Shown piece by piece: positions 12,129-23,200 of a stretch of 64,000 nucleotides of DNA. Numbering within the stretch: position 1 is the stretch's first letter; every line of letters begins with the position of its first letter. The translations under genes were made by a program, and so were the position numbers. The notes beneath the pieces are model-generated. The model was not told the origin of the DNA and searched no databases. It saw only the letters and a list, made by a program, of their open reading frames with translations. The DNA is taken from NCBI RefSeq assembly GCF_048771995.1, contig NC_133063.1, positions 73,488,514-73,552,513 on the forward strand, read 5' to 3'. Origin of the DNA: Taeniopygia guttata. Its lineage: Eukaryota > Chordata > Aves > Passeriformes > Estrildidae.

Positions 12129-15100
12129 TGTGAACGTTGAAAAGAGATCTCATCAAGGGGGATCAAGTACATAATACATCCTACATCCTACAAGTTCTAA
12201 ATTTAATTATCCCTATTGGCGCACTTCATTCTTTATTCTCATAGCCTACTCATATTCAGCTGCCAGAATGATGTCATTCAGCAACATGTAAAAACTAAAC
12301 ACCCGTTTGATCTGCACTGGACTATATGCATCCCTATCATTATCTTCAGCTTTTCTTCTTCAACTTTCATCTGTTTTAATAGCAGGCAAGCACAAGCATT
12401 AGAAATACATGAAAACCCTTGAGGGAAATAATTCTGACTACTCACCATTCATGAGAGGAAAGCATCCTGTACTCATCTGAGTCTCAATTAAGTTATGCGA
12501 GAGCAATATTCAGACATGAAAAAAATTACCAATCACATATATTTTCTTCCTTTTTTTTCATTAGGTTTGGGGGTTTTTAGTTGTTTCTGTTTACTTTGTG
12601 TGAGAGCAAAACAACCTACTATATATTCTGGCAAAACAACCTGCTACCCTTGGGAAGTGCTCTCACTTTCGAGAAGAGACATGAACTAAATATGAACTGA
12701 ACCAAAAGTGAGTTAAATACCTGTCTTTGGAGAGAAGTATATTTTAGTTACACAGCTTACAAATTGCCTGCAGTTTTTAATGTTTAAACAAAGACCCTTG
12801 TAGAGCCATTATGATGTGTTACCATGCATTAATATTTTATTGTATTTATTGTAAAAGTAATGTAAGATTTGTTTTGTCTCAACTATAGCTACATTTTAGG
12901 AATGCAACATTCTTGTTCAGGTGTAATATTAAAGATGTTATTGGCTGAATTTGAGAGTCTTTGATGCAAAAATTTTTACACCCCTAGACCACTCTTCATT
13001 GTCATGGGAATTTTGGAAGCAGTGACAGGACAAATGTTTCTAGGTCTTCCCTTTTGTTCCCACTCCTAGTGGGAGCAAGTGTCTTGATGCAACCCTGTGT
13101 GAGGTTATCCTATAAACATTACAGCTTAGCATATGCCAAGTTAAAAAATCCTTGCTCAGAAGGGTTTGGGCAGTGCTTTCAACTGGGTTTGATCAGTTCT
13201 TTGGGTGCTGCTGTCCAGAACAAAGGCCAGAAGTAGAGTACATGACAAAGAAAAAATTGACAACTGCTGAAAGCTCATCTCTCAAAATTATAGCCCTCTG
13301 CAGAGTTCTGTAATTGCCGTGCTGACACAGTGCTTAAAAAATGGTGACAGTGTTCCTTGCCTGCCAAGGTACAATGGTAACATAAAGTTCAGTCTTGGTG
13401 TAATGAACAAGGATGAGGCTAATTCTAAAACACTGAATAAAAATAATGTTCAACACCAGTTTGCCAAAGGTATTTTCAGACTACTTACAAACACTACGTT
13501 TGTTAGTCATGATATTCTGCTGGAGCTTAAGTGATGATCATTGTGATCATCGCTTGGATTGAAGTGGAAGCCCAGTAAATTCAATGACATGAGACTGCAA
13601 AAAATTTGATTTATGTTTAAGCCACAAAACTGCCCTTTAATAAGCATTCTCATGTCATTATATTAAGGCTATGTCCGTTAGAGGAAGTAATGTTCAATAC
13701 TGGTATGGAATGTGATCAACTTCACAAAAGTTTATGTGCTTCAGAAGTTGTGTGAATCAAGAAAGGAACGAAGGGTGTTTCTTGTGTTAGGAGACTGGCC
13801 TGGAACTCAGGGATTTAGTCTTTACTTTAGATTCACTGGAGCATTTAGGATCAGCTTTTCAAAGTTGTTATATATCCACAGTGTTACTGACTGTAGCTGT
13901 AACAGTGAACATGGAAGCTCTGAAAATTAATCTTTCAAGCTCACAGGATACCACAGTATTACAAAATACTGACTACACATAGGTCACAATTTTTCTTGAT
14001 TCCTCTTGCAAGTACAGTACTTCTATTAGTTTGTTTTCCTGTTGCCTTTTGTACTATCTTCACTTCTTTAACTCAGTGTATTTTCAATGCTCTTTGGACT
14101 TCAGCACTTACTACAGAGTTCAGCCTAATACCTGCAGTTTGCGGTCCTTGAGTTGTTCATACATCCTTCACTGTTTTATTATTGAATTATTAAAGTCTTT
14201 CCAGCAGAGAAAAGTAAATATTTCTTGGAAACCTCGAAATTCTCATGGGTCTTATGCCTAGTATATAAAGGGCAGATTAATTCCAAGCTATAAAAATAAA
14301 CAGCTCTCTTTGTTCTTAAGAGGATTTGGATTGAGTGGAGTGGCTTTATAAGGATATGATTGCTTAGTATTGAAGTTTGGAAACAAAACAGAAAACGTAT
14401 TATCCATTCATGTTTAAAAATTACCAGCTTTGGTATTTTCAACTTAGCCATTCCTTGAGCTTCTTATTAAGTCTTCCTACTTGAGGTCTGTGTACTTTAC
14501 AAGTGTGGATTTTTTTTAATGAATACAGAAGAACTTCAAAATCAAACCCACCACGAGGAGCAGGAAGAGAGGCAGTGAGGGAAATTTATATATCTAACTG
14601 AAAAGCCCAGGGGGTTATACCAAAAAACATGAATACTTACAGCACAGCAGCCTCTATCCCCTTCCAAATCTTGCTACCCTCTGTGACACTGCTGTGTTTA
14701 GCAGTGACCACCCTTGTGCTGAGGAATTCTGTGATGTCTTTTTCACATGGTCTTACCAAAAAAAAAACCAACTTGCCCATTGATTTCCACAGTGTTTGGT
14801 TTTCTAAAGAAGGTTTCTGAAAGAAGTATCTTATTTCCTTTCTATGGAATACTAAAAATCCCTGATAGATTTCTGGAAGAGTAGGGTTTAACACCTGCAA
14901 CTCTTGGCTGAAATTCCTCCTACCTGTTTATGTCAACACTGCATTTAGGTCAGTATAGCCCTGTCACTTCCACCCTCGATGTTGCTACATCAGATAAGTG
15001 ATGGGGTGTTTTCAAATTTCAGGTAATGTTGCAGGTGCACAAAGAGAAAAGGTATGTTCAAAAAATAAACAGAGATAGGCAATAACAACAAACACATAAC

Positions 15101-15749
15101 AAGGCAGGCATGGCCTTGGAAATTGGAATGATATTCCCCATGGGACAACTCACAGGTTTCAGGGAGTATTCAACAGGAAGTGAGGGCAACAGCCCTTAAT
15201 CAAGAGCTTCTTCCAGAGCTGAGGGCTGTCATGAAGCACAAAGGTGATGGATGAAGAAAGCAGAGGGTGTGACTGAAGAAGGAAAGAGAGACTGTCTATA
15301 CTTACAGGAAAAATGGAGCTTAGCAAAACTTTCATAATGAAGAATAATAACTACAATTAAGAGGCAGAAGTTAATGAGAGCTAATAAAAAAAATCAGCAT
15401 TGAAATGCAGTGCAAATCTAAATATAACTGGTGGAGGTATAAGGGCTCTAGGCCACGTTGTTATTGCTAAGCAAAGCAAAATATGCTCTGGCTGAGCTTT
15501 CTTACATTTTTAACTCCCCCTATACCACTTTGCTTTGTGAAACTTGCAGGCAAATCCCATAACCTTCTCTCAGCATTCTGCCCATTCCATATAGCATGCA
15601 AAAACCTAGCCTCCTTTCATGAACTTTTTCAGTTTTATCTTCACCCTTTGCTTCAACACCATCTGATAATACACTTCCCAGCATTAGTTTCCTACATAGA
15701 TAAGTGAGAGGAATAGCTGAGATAGCTGGAGTTGTTAATAGTTGTTGTC
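12128..15749. other. Intergenic DNA, nothing recognised
   Basis: Unique AT-rich sequence. A short inverted repeat (GATGATCA, 3-base loop, TGATCATC) occurs near 13533-13551. No gene or interspersed repeat is recognised. Confidence 0.45.
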
Positions 15750-16130
15750 TATGGAGAAGAGAGGGTTTCAGGGAGACTTCACTATGGTCTTCGAGTACCT
15801 CAAGGTACTAGAGGTATTTAGGAAGAGGAAAACCAGCTTTTATAAAGGCAGATAGTGACAAGACAAGAGGCAGTAGTTTTAAATTGAAAGAAGGCAAGTT
15901 TAGATTAGATGTTAGGATGAATTCTTTACTGTGAGGGCTAAGCGCTGGAGCAGTATGACCAGAAAAGTTGTGGATGTCCCATCCCTGCTATTGTCCAAGA
16001 CCAGGCTGGACAGGGCTTTGAGCAATCTGTTCCACTAGAAGGTATCCCTGTTCGCAGCAATGAGTTTTGTAACTAGATGATCTTTAAGCTCCCTTTGAAC
16101 TCAATCCATACTTTGATTCTCTGATTCCAT
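15750..16130 (+). mobile_element. CR1 LINE 3' fragment, forward
   Basis: Matches the end of CR1 ORF2 and its 3' UTR: a TGGAGAAGAGAGG start, TAGATTAGATGTTAGGATGA, TGTGGATGTCCCATCCCTG, AACTAGATGATCTTTAAGCT and the terminal TGATTCTCTGATTCC octamer-like tail. 5'-truncated and moderately diverged. It ends about 770 bp upstream of the SNAPC3 start codon. Confidence 0.9.
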
Positions 16131-16489
16131 TAATATTTTGTCTCGAAGCAACTGCAAAGGCTGTGGTTCAATGGGTATGTGTATCAGGTATATCAGCTTA
16201 GGGCAATCCAGATTTACTTCTGCTGTCCTCCTTAGCACGTTGTGCTCATGTCAGCTTTGTCACACTACTTCAGTGGGGAATTCCCAGATGGTTGGCACAT
16301 GTATATCCTTTTTAAGTGCTGGTGTGAGCAGTGTTAGGTAAAAGGTTTATGTATCTCATTAGCCTTCTTCATTGTACCAAAGCATTTGGGAGGAGAATAG
16401 GCGTATCAAAGGAGTTTGTAGCCAGGTGGGGATAGGTCTTTTCCCCCAGATAACAAGTGGCAGAATGAGAGGACAGCCTTAAGCTATGC

Positions 16490-16740
16490 CAATATTTTGT
16501 TTTGTTTGTTTGGGCTTTTTTGTTTGGTTGGTTTTGTGGTTTGTGGTTTTTTTGTTGTTGTTGTTTTATTTTGTTTTTTTGTTTTGTTTTGCATTGTGGG
16601 GGGGGGTTTTGGTTGGTTTTTTTGGGGGGTTGTTTGTTGGGTTTTTTGGTGGGTTTTTTTTTGGTTGGTTTTTTTTTTTTTTGTGTGTGTGTGTGTGTGT
16701 GTGTTTTATTTTTTTTTAATTTTTGGTTTTGTTTTGGGAA
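16490..16740 (+). repeat. G/T-rich low-complexity tract with G-runs and (TG)n
   Basis: About 250 bp composed almost only of T and G on the plus strand, with runs of 8-9 G near 16599, 6 G near 16624 and several GGG groups, followed by a (TG)n run at 16682-16703. Plus-strand frames of 77-260 codons through it are artefacts of the missing A and C. It directly abuts the CpG island of SNAPC3. Confidence 0.95.
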
Positions 16741-16744
16741 CTGG

Positions 16745-17270
16745 TCTCTCCCTAGCGCAGGCTGCCCGCTGTGCCCCGCCAGGGAAACAGGCGAGGCTCC
16801 GCAGCGGCTCTCCCGGTGACGCGCAGCCCCGCTCGGGCCCGCCCGCGGCCCTGGCCCGTGACGCGCCTGGCGGGCCGGAGCGGGGCGGGCTCCGGCGGCC
16901 ATGGCGGCCATGGCGGCGGCGCCCGAGTACGAGGCGGCGGAGCTGTACACGCGCTCCTTCCCCGTGGGCGCCCTGGGCCTCGGCTGGCGGCGGCTGCTGG
17001 GGCCGCCCGACCTCTCGCTGGCGGCGGCGGCGGAGGACGAGGAGGCGGACGCGGCGGTGGCGGCGGCGCTGGGCTGCGCGGCGGGCACGGCGGCCGAGCT
17101 GCGCGCCGTCTGCAGGTGGGCAAGGCCGGCGGCGCGGGCCGGGCCGCGGCTCCGGGGCCGGGTCGCGGCTCCGCTGCCGGGCGGCGCCGCTGGGCCGGGG
17201 AGGTGGCGGCTGCTGCCGCCGGATGCCGCGGCGGCGCCTCGGGAGAGGCGGAAGGTGCTCGGCCAAAAGC
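16745..17270 (+). promoter_or_regulatory. CpG island covering SNAPC3 promoter and exon 1
   Basis: Abrupt switch to very GC-rich, CpG-dense DNA in an otherwise AT-rich window. It spans about 150 bp before the SNAPC3 start codon, all of coding exon 1 and the first 150 bp of intron 1. No TATA box is visible upstream of the start, which fits a dispersed CpG-island promoter of a housekeeping gene. Exact transcription start cannot be read from sequence alone. Confidence 0.85.
16901..17115 (+). CDS. SNAPC3: SNAPC3 exon 1
   Basis: Encodes residues 1-71 plus two bases of codon 72. Alanine- and glutamate-rich, extremely GC-rich; ends AELRAVC followed by the GTGGGC donor. The human protein has a longer, unrelated-looking N-terminus before PEYE. 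Confidence 0.93.
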
Positions 17271-20200
17271 GCTTCATAGCAGCCCCTTCCGGGCCTGTGG
17301 CACGTGTTTGTTTCTATTTCCCGAGCAAATACTGAGTCTTATGCTGTCGGGTAGCTAGCTGCACACAGAGTCATACACTGTCAGGGGGTTGGAATGGACT
17401 TAAACCATATAGCCCGATGCCATGCCCAGGGACACATTCCACTAGACCAAATCGCTAAGACCTCTGTCCAGCCTGGCCATGAACACTGCCAGGCTTCCAG
17501 TATCCACAACTTCTCTGGACAACCTGTTCCAGTGCCTCACCACCCTCACAGTAAAAGAATTTCTTCCTAGTACCCGTTCTCAATTTGCTCCTTTCTCGTT
17601 TGTGCTGGATATTCCTGCTCCTGTAGTACAGTTCCTTATGGAGAGTTGGTCACCAACATCTTTGCAAGCCGAAAATGCTGCAAAGGCGAACAGTTTTTCT
17701 GGAGGGTAGTGCTCCAGTTGTGGGAACTTTGTTACATCCGTGAATTTGAATAAACAGTTTGGCACTTAAATTTACATGGGTAAACATTTAGCAAATGTAC
17801 TGGTTAATTACTTAAAGGTACCTGAACATTGTGGTGGTTTTAGGAGGCCGCAGTTGTACAATGAAACTTATACCTTATATGAAGAAATAAGCCAGGAATC
17901 TGTTTGTATTAATAAAGAATCATAAAATCTTAAAATCATAAAATTGGAAGGGACTTTAAAGATCATCTTCCAATCCCCCTGCTGTGGGCAGGAGCACTTT
18001 TCACTAGAGCAGGTTGCTCAAAGCCCATCCAACCTGGCCTTGAACGCTGCCAGGGATGGGCATCCACAGCTTCTCTGGGCAACCTGTTCCAGTGCCTCAA
18101 CACCCTCACATCAGAGAACCTCTTCCTAATACTAATCTAGGCCTACACTCTTTTAGTTTGAATCTCTTAAAAACATCATTTAGAGTAGTTCAGGTAGCTG
18201 GCTGCATACCTGTTGAATGTCTCTTGGTCCTTAGCCTCCACTGACTTGTTTTTCCTGAGCTGGTGGTGAAGTCAGAGGTGTGTAAATGTTTTGTGGGTGT
18301 TAAAGCAGGAGCAAATCTAACACACCATGGCTGGAAGGCTTTCTGGTCATGTGGGTAGTGAGAATTGTCCTTCACCTGTAGAAAAAGGCCTGATTTCAGG
18401 CAGTAATTCCTGTAGAAAGCATCACAGGAATTATCTGTAGTCTGTCAGTAAGGAAGACATGTCATATTTCTGATCCTATCTGTATAGCTTTGTGCTTCAC
18501 CTGTCACAGTTCTGGTGACTAGCATAAATTTTTACCATTACTGTACTTAGTAAAAACAGATCATGTTGGTTTAAGGAAAAAAAAAGTATCCTGGTGTAGC
18601 AAAAACTGTGACAATTACTCTGTAAGCTCTTACAGTGTAGATGGTCCCTGATTGCTCCTTTGCTGTGCCTTATTCTCTGTGGCTGCTGTGTTGTCTGAAC
18701 CATTTGCTGTTTTCACTTGAACTCCAAGGAGTTTTTCCTTCAGTTTCTTTATTTTCCCCGACATTCCTCCTGCTTTTTTCTTCTGTTCTGCTTACTTCAG
18801 TTTACACCTGCTGCATTTCACTTGCTGTCTGCATCTGCTGGTGTTACAGAGCAATGCTGTCTGCATGAGGCTGAGTGTATTGTGAACAGTGATCATTTGG
18901 GAAAGAGAAAAAGACTGGTGATCATGAAGGAGACAGAACTGATCATCTGGCAGCCTTTTGTTGGCTTTGCAGGAGAACAAGCTAAAACTGCTCATTGTGA
19001 TGTGACCTTTCCCCTATTCAGAGTAGAAATCCCAATCTGTAATCTCCATGTGCTTTTGCTTTTAAATTAAATAGCCCAAGCCTCTTGAGTCTCTCCTCAA
19101 CATTTGCCACCCTCAAATCGCTACCTCTGATCACTTTCACTCACCTGCTCTGAGCTGCTCATACTCCTCTCTTGAGGAGAGACGAGAACATTGGGCTACA
19201 CCAAGATCTGTTCTGTGATATCATGGGATCACATTTATTACTGGTGTAAATATAACTTTGTAAGTGTTGAAATGACCACATAATGGATATAAACACAGAT
19301 TTTTCTGACTCTACTTCTAAGGAAACTTCTGACAAATTAAGTAAATTTTCTTTGGGTAGAAGAGAGATAGGAAGACATGGATACCCCTACATCTATTTTT
19401 AAAATTGTGTTGGATTAAAATAATCTTTCATGGATTCAGGATGAAGTTTTTCAATATCCATCATTAAATCTGTTTTTAGAGTAGTGACATAGTGTACATT
19501 TAAGTATTTCAGACAATGTAGATACTTCTGGTGAGGAGAAATGGTATAATGTTTAAATGCTATTTAACTCTTTGAGCACTCCAGTGCAATGTGGTTATTG
19601 CGAGGTTTTTGTTGGTTGGTTGGTTTAGGTTTGGTTTTTTTTGTGTTTGTTTTTCGTGTTTCTTTTTTTTTTTTGGTTGTTGTTTGGGGTTTTTTGGGGG
19701 GATTTTTTGTTGCTGTTTGATTTGGTTTTTGGGCTTATTGTTTTTTTGGGGGGATTTTGTTTATTTGTTTTTAAATTTTTGTTTATTTGGTGGGGGTTTT
19801 GTTTATTTGTTGGTTCATTTTTGTTGTTGTTTTGCTTGTTTTTGTTTATTATTATTATTTTATTCTATTTTCTTTCTGTAATACATTTCTGCAAACAGAA
19901 TGCAAGAAAAAATTTGTGTCTTCCCTCACTTGCATTGACTCAGTAAGAATGCCTTGCATATTGCACAAGTGGTATGCTGAAAATCAATACAGAGATTGCT
20001 CATGTTTTCATCAGATCTTAAACAAGTGTGAAATTGTGTCTTTATCTGGAAGATTCCAGCAGTAATTCTCTTAAATAACCAAGGTCAAAAGAGTAAAATT
20101 CTAGGTTTTTTTCAAATGCCTCATGAGTCTGTGAGCAAAGGAGTTTACCCTGGTATTCATAATTGATGCTTGAGTGACTGAAGTCCTTGAATGCTGGAGA

Positions 20201-23200
20201 TGTTGAGTTATGTTATTCTATTTTTTCTTCTGTATGATGTGTTGCTTGCATGTATAGGGCAGGCTAAGCCTCAGATCATTGTGGGTTTTAGGTAGGTCCA
20301 GAGAGGTGAGACTTGCAGGTACCTTATTCAACTTCAGCCCTAGTTCACCTTCTTTTTTTATTAGAAGGGATAGTTGTAAATATCTCTTGGGACGTGTTAT
20401 AAAGCTGCATTAAGCTAGCATTAACATCTTAAGGTATTAGTATTTAGTGTCTTGTGGTATTAGTGTCTCAAAGGTGATGAAAGTACTACCTTTAAAATAT
20501 ATTCAATATAAAGAGTAATATGAACGCTGGAACTGCTTATTATAAAGTATCAGGTCAAATACTAAAATATCTTTGAATTTCTAAAAGAGAAAACTTGTTG
20601 TGCTGCTAAAATATTCTGAGAAAAGTAAAGTCACAGACTTTGAAGACTTAATTGGTAGTCTGCTTCCAAGTCTACATTTCCAGAGAGTTCTCTTTGGCCT
20701 TTTTATTTCTGGTCGCCTAAAAATATCTTTGTAGGGGACATAAATTTAATCCGTGCTTGCAGGGAATAGTCTCTGTGGGGATGCAGTAGGATCCCAAGCT
20801 TGTGGCAGTCAGGAGTGAGGTGTTCCTAGTGAAAACTCTGTATTGTGCACACTTCCAAGTCTTAGGTGTCTGACAGTAACTTAGCCTTAATTTCTGGAGG
20901 ATCAGCATATAATTCCTGTTTGTAAAGCCTGGCTTCCTCAGGACCATGGACCAAGTATTGTTTATGTGGTTCCACTGGCAGCAGTGGAGTTACGCAGGGG
21001 GAGTTCCAGCATGGCCTGTGTGTAAGGCCACACAGCAAAGCCTTTCAAAAATTCAGTGCATGTGATACAGTGATATATGTAATTAACTGACTGACTTTCA
21101 ATACTAAAAAAGGTGCTCTGCTTTTCCTTCAGAAACTGAGAGTTTCTGACTTTTCAGGAGTGAGAAGTGGCAGTACCAGTGGTTGCAAGACTCCGTGGAA
21201 CTTGTCAGGGCTTCAGTGTATCCCTTCAGAATAACTAGCTTCAGTCCTCACAAGGAAAAAGAGAAAGCAGTTCTAATGTCAAATATTTTACATAGTGTCT
21301 CTTTGTAGCAGCTTTTCTGGGGATGTTAGTTTTAATTAATGTTCATGGTGTGATAGCGCAGTCAGGGATCCCAGCTAGGGCTATGGGAAGAAAGAAAAAC
21401 ACAGGTGTTGTTAGCAAGTTCTGACATATTGTTGGTGGGTTATGGCACAGAAGGGAAATGGGGAACTATCATCTTTCATGTGAGTGAAACTTCACAATGG
21501 TAGATAATAAACATTTTCAGATCCTGCATATAATTCCTGTGATGTTTAAAGAACTAAATACAAAGTTATTTCCTCAAAATGGTATATTTATATGAATATT
21601 ATACATATTCAAGTGACTTGGACTCTTTGGTGAATGGGATCGCTGATCCACGTGCCAGGAGACTTTGGATAAATAATTTGGTCATATTGTCAGTTTTACA
21701 GAAAGGGTCAGTTGTGAGTTGATTTGTCTGTCAGGGGATATCCTTTACTTGATTATGTGGGCTTTTCATAACACACCACTATGCTGCCTGGAGAACAGGC
21801 CCATCTAAAAGGTAGAACTGTGTTCTCCAAAGTGCTGTTCTCCATCTTTCTGTTAGTTAGATTAATATTTCTCAGCTGTGTTTCAGTCTGTGTTTGACAC
21901 AGGACTAACTTGGCTGTCTCTGCCTGCACTTCAAGTGGGAATCTAAGGATAAGGTCCATTCTGTTTCCAGCAGGTTGTGGCTCATTACTGCAAAGTTCCT
22001 TTTAAAATGATGCTTCTGGAAGAATACCATTCAAAATATTTAAAAAAATATTTTGAGATGAAAACTGTGAAACTTAAGAAAGTTTAAAATTTTGTATGTT
22101 GCTGAATGGTAAGTAACTAAACAATAGTAAATTCATATTACTGTCAATACAGAATGACTTTATTGGCTCATCAGAGCAAAGCCATCTATTCACAATCAAA
22201 ATTTTGTCTCTGACTTTTACTACTTATTGTTAGCAGGTAACAGCTGATTCCAGATTTCTATCTCTGAATTACTTTGTATTTGTATGCAGTTCCACTCCAA
22301 AGGGTTGTTCATTACTGTAGTGATATTATTGTTGACATCGGGAATGTTATAAGATTATAATGAAAAAGAAAATAATGAAATCATAAATGTTATTAAAGAT
22401 AAATGGTACAGTCCAAAAGGTTTTCCTGGACTTCACCAGTGGTAATTTTGTCCCATAAAGAGATGGGTTTGCTCAAGAGTTTGCTGGGATTTAAACTGCA
22501 GGCATTGGAGTAATCTCTGCCTTTAAATGGTCTGCAAAAGCGGAGAGACAAAAGCAATAAAGTCTGATTGAAAGCAGGTTCTTTATTTTAAATATTTTTT
22601 CCTCAGACTATTTTTAAGCTGAATAAAATTCTGTTGTGATTAATGCAAAATGCTTCTGGGAAGGACTGCAGAAGGGGGGCATGTAGATATGATGATTCCT
22701 GTGAATCTGGTGTGCTGCAGTGCACAACCTGAAATGGGAACTCATAAAAGGGACCAGGTGGTGAAACCACCTCCAGGTTCCTGCCTCTCATACTTCTACA
22801 GAGACAGTGAGAAATCACTGCTGTGTCCATAGAGGATAGCTCTAGATTTAGATTAGATATCAGGTAGAAAGTTTTTACTTAGTAGAGTGGTGAGCAGTGG
22901 AATAGGTTGCCTAGAGAATTTGTGGATGCTACATTCCTAGAAGTGTTCAAGACCAGGTTGGATGTGCCCCTGAGCAACGTGGTCCAGTGAAAGGTGTCCC
23001 TGCCAATGCTGATGGGGGGGAATGGAACAAAATGATCTTTTAAAGTCTCTTCCAACCCAAACTGTTCTGTGATTCTGTGATTCTATTTGTTATTTTTTAT
23101 TGTTCTAGCATTGATATGTTAATGTCTTCTGAAAAAGAAGAGGACTCAGATGTTATTCCTGAAGATAGCAGTCTGCTCACTCTTCGGTATGCTGTTACAG

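Noticed and set aside
11877-12172. Minus-strand frames encoding ISHISYL and TYTYTY repeats
   Set aside because: Produced by the heptamer/hexamer satellite, which has no stops in those frames.
16369-17277. 302-codon minus-strand frame and several overlapping frames at the SNAPC3 promoter
   Set aside because: It reads through the CpG island and the complement of the G/T tract; the peptide is low-complexity (Ala/Pro/Arg then Lys/Thr/Asn/Gln/Pro) and antisense to the real exon 1. Composition artefact.
16497-17279. 260-codon plus-strand frame fused into SNAPC3 exon 1 region
   Set aside because: Out of frame with the SNAPC3 coding sequence and built from the T/G tract; not a longer SNAPC3 N-terminus.
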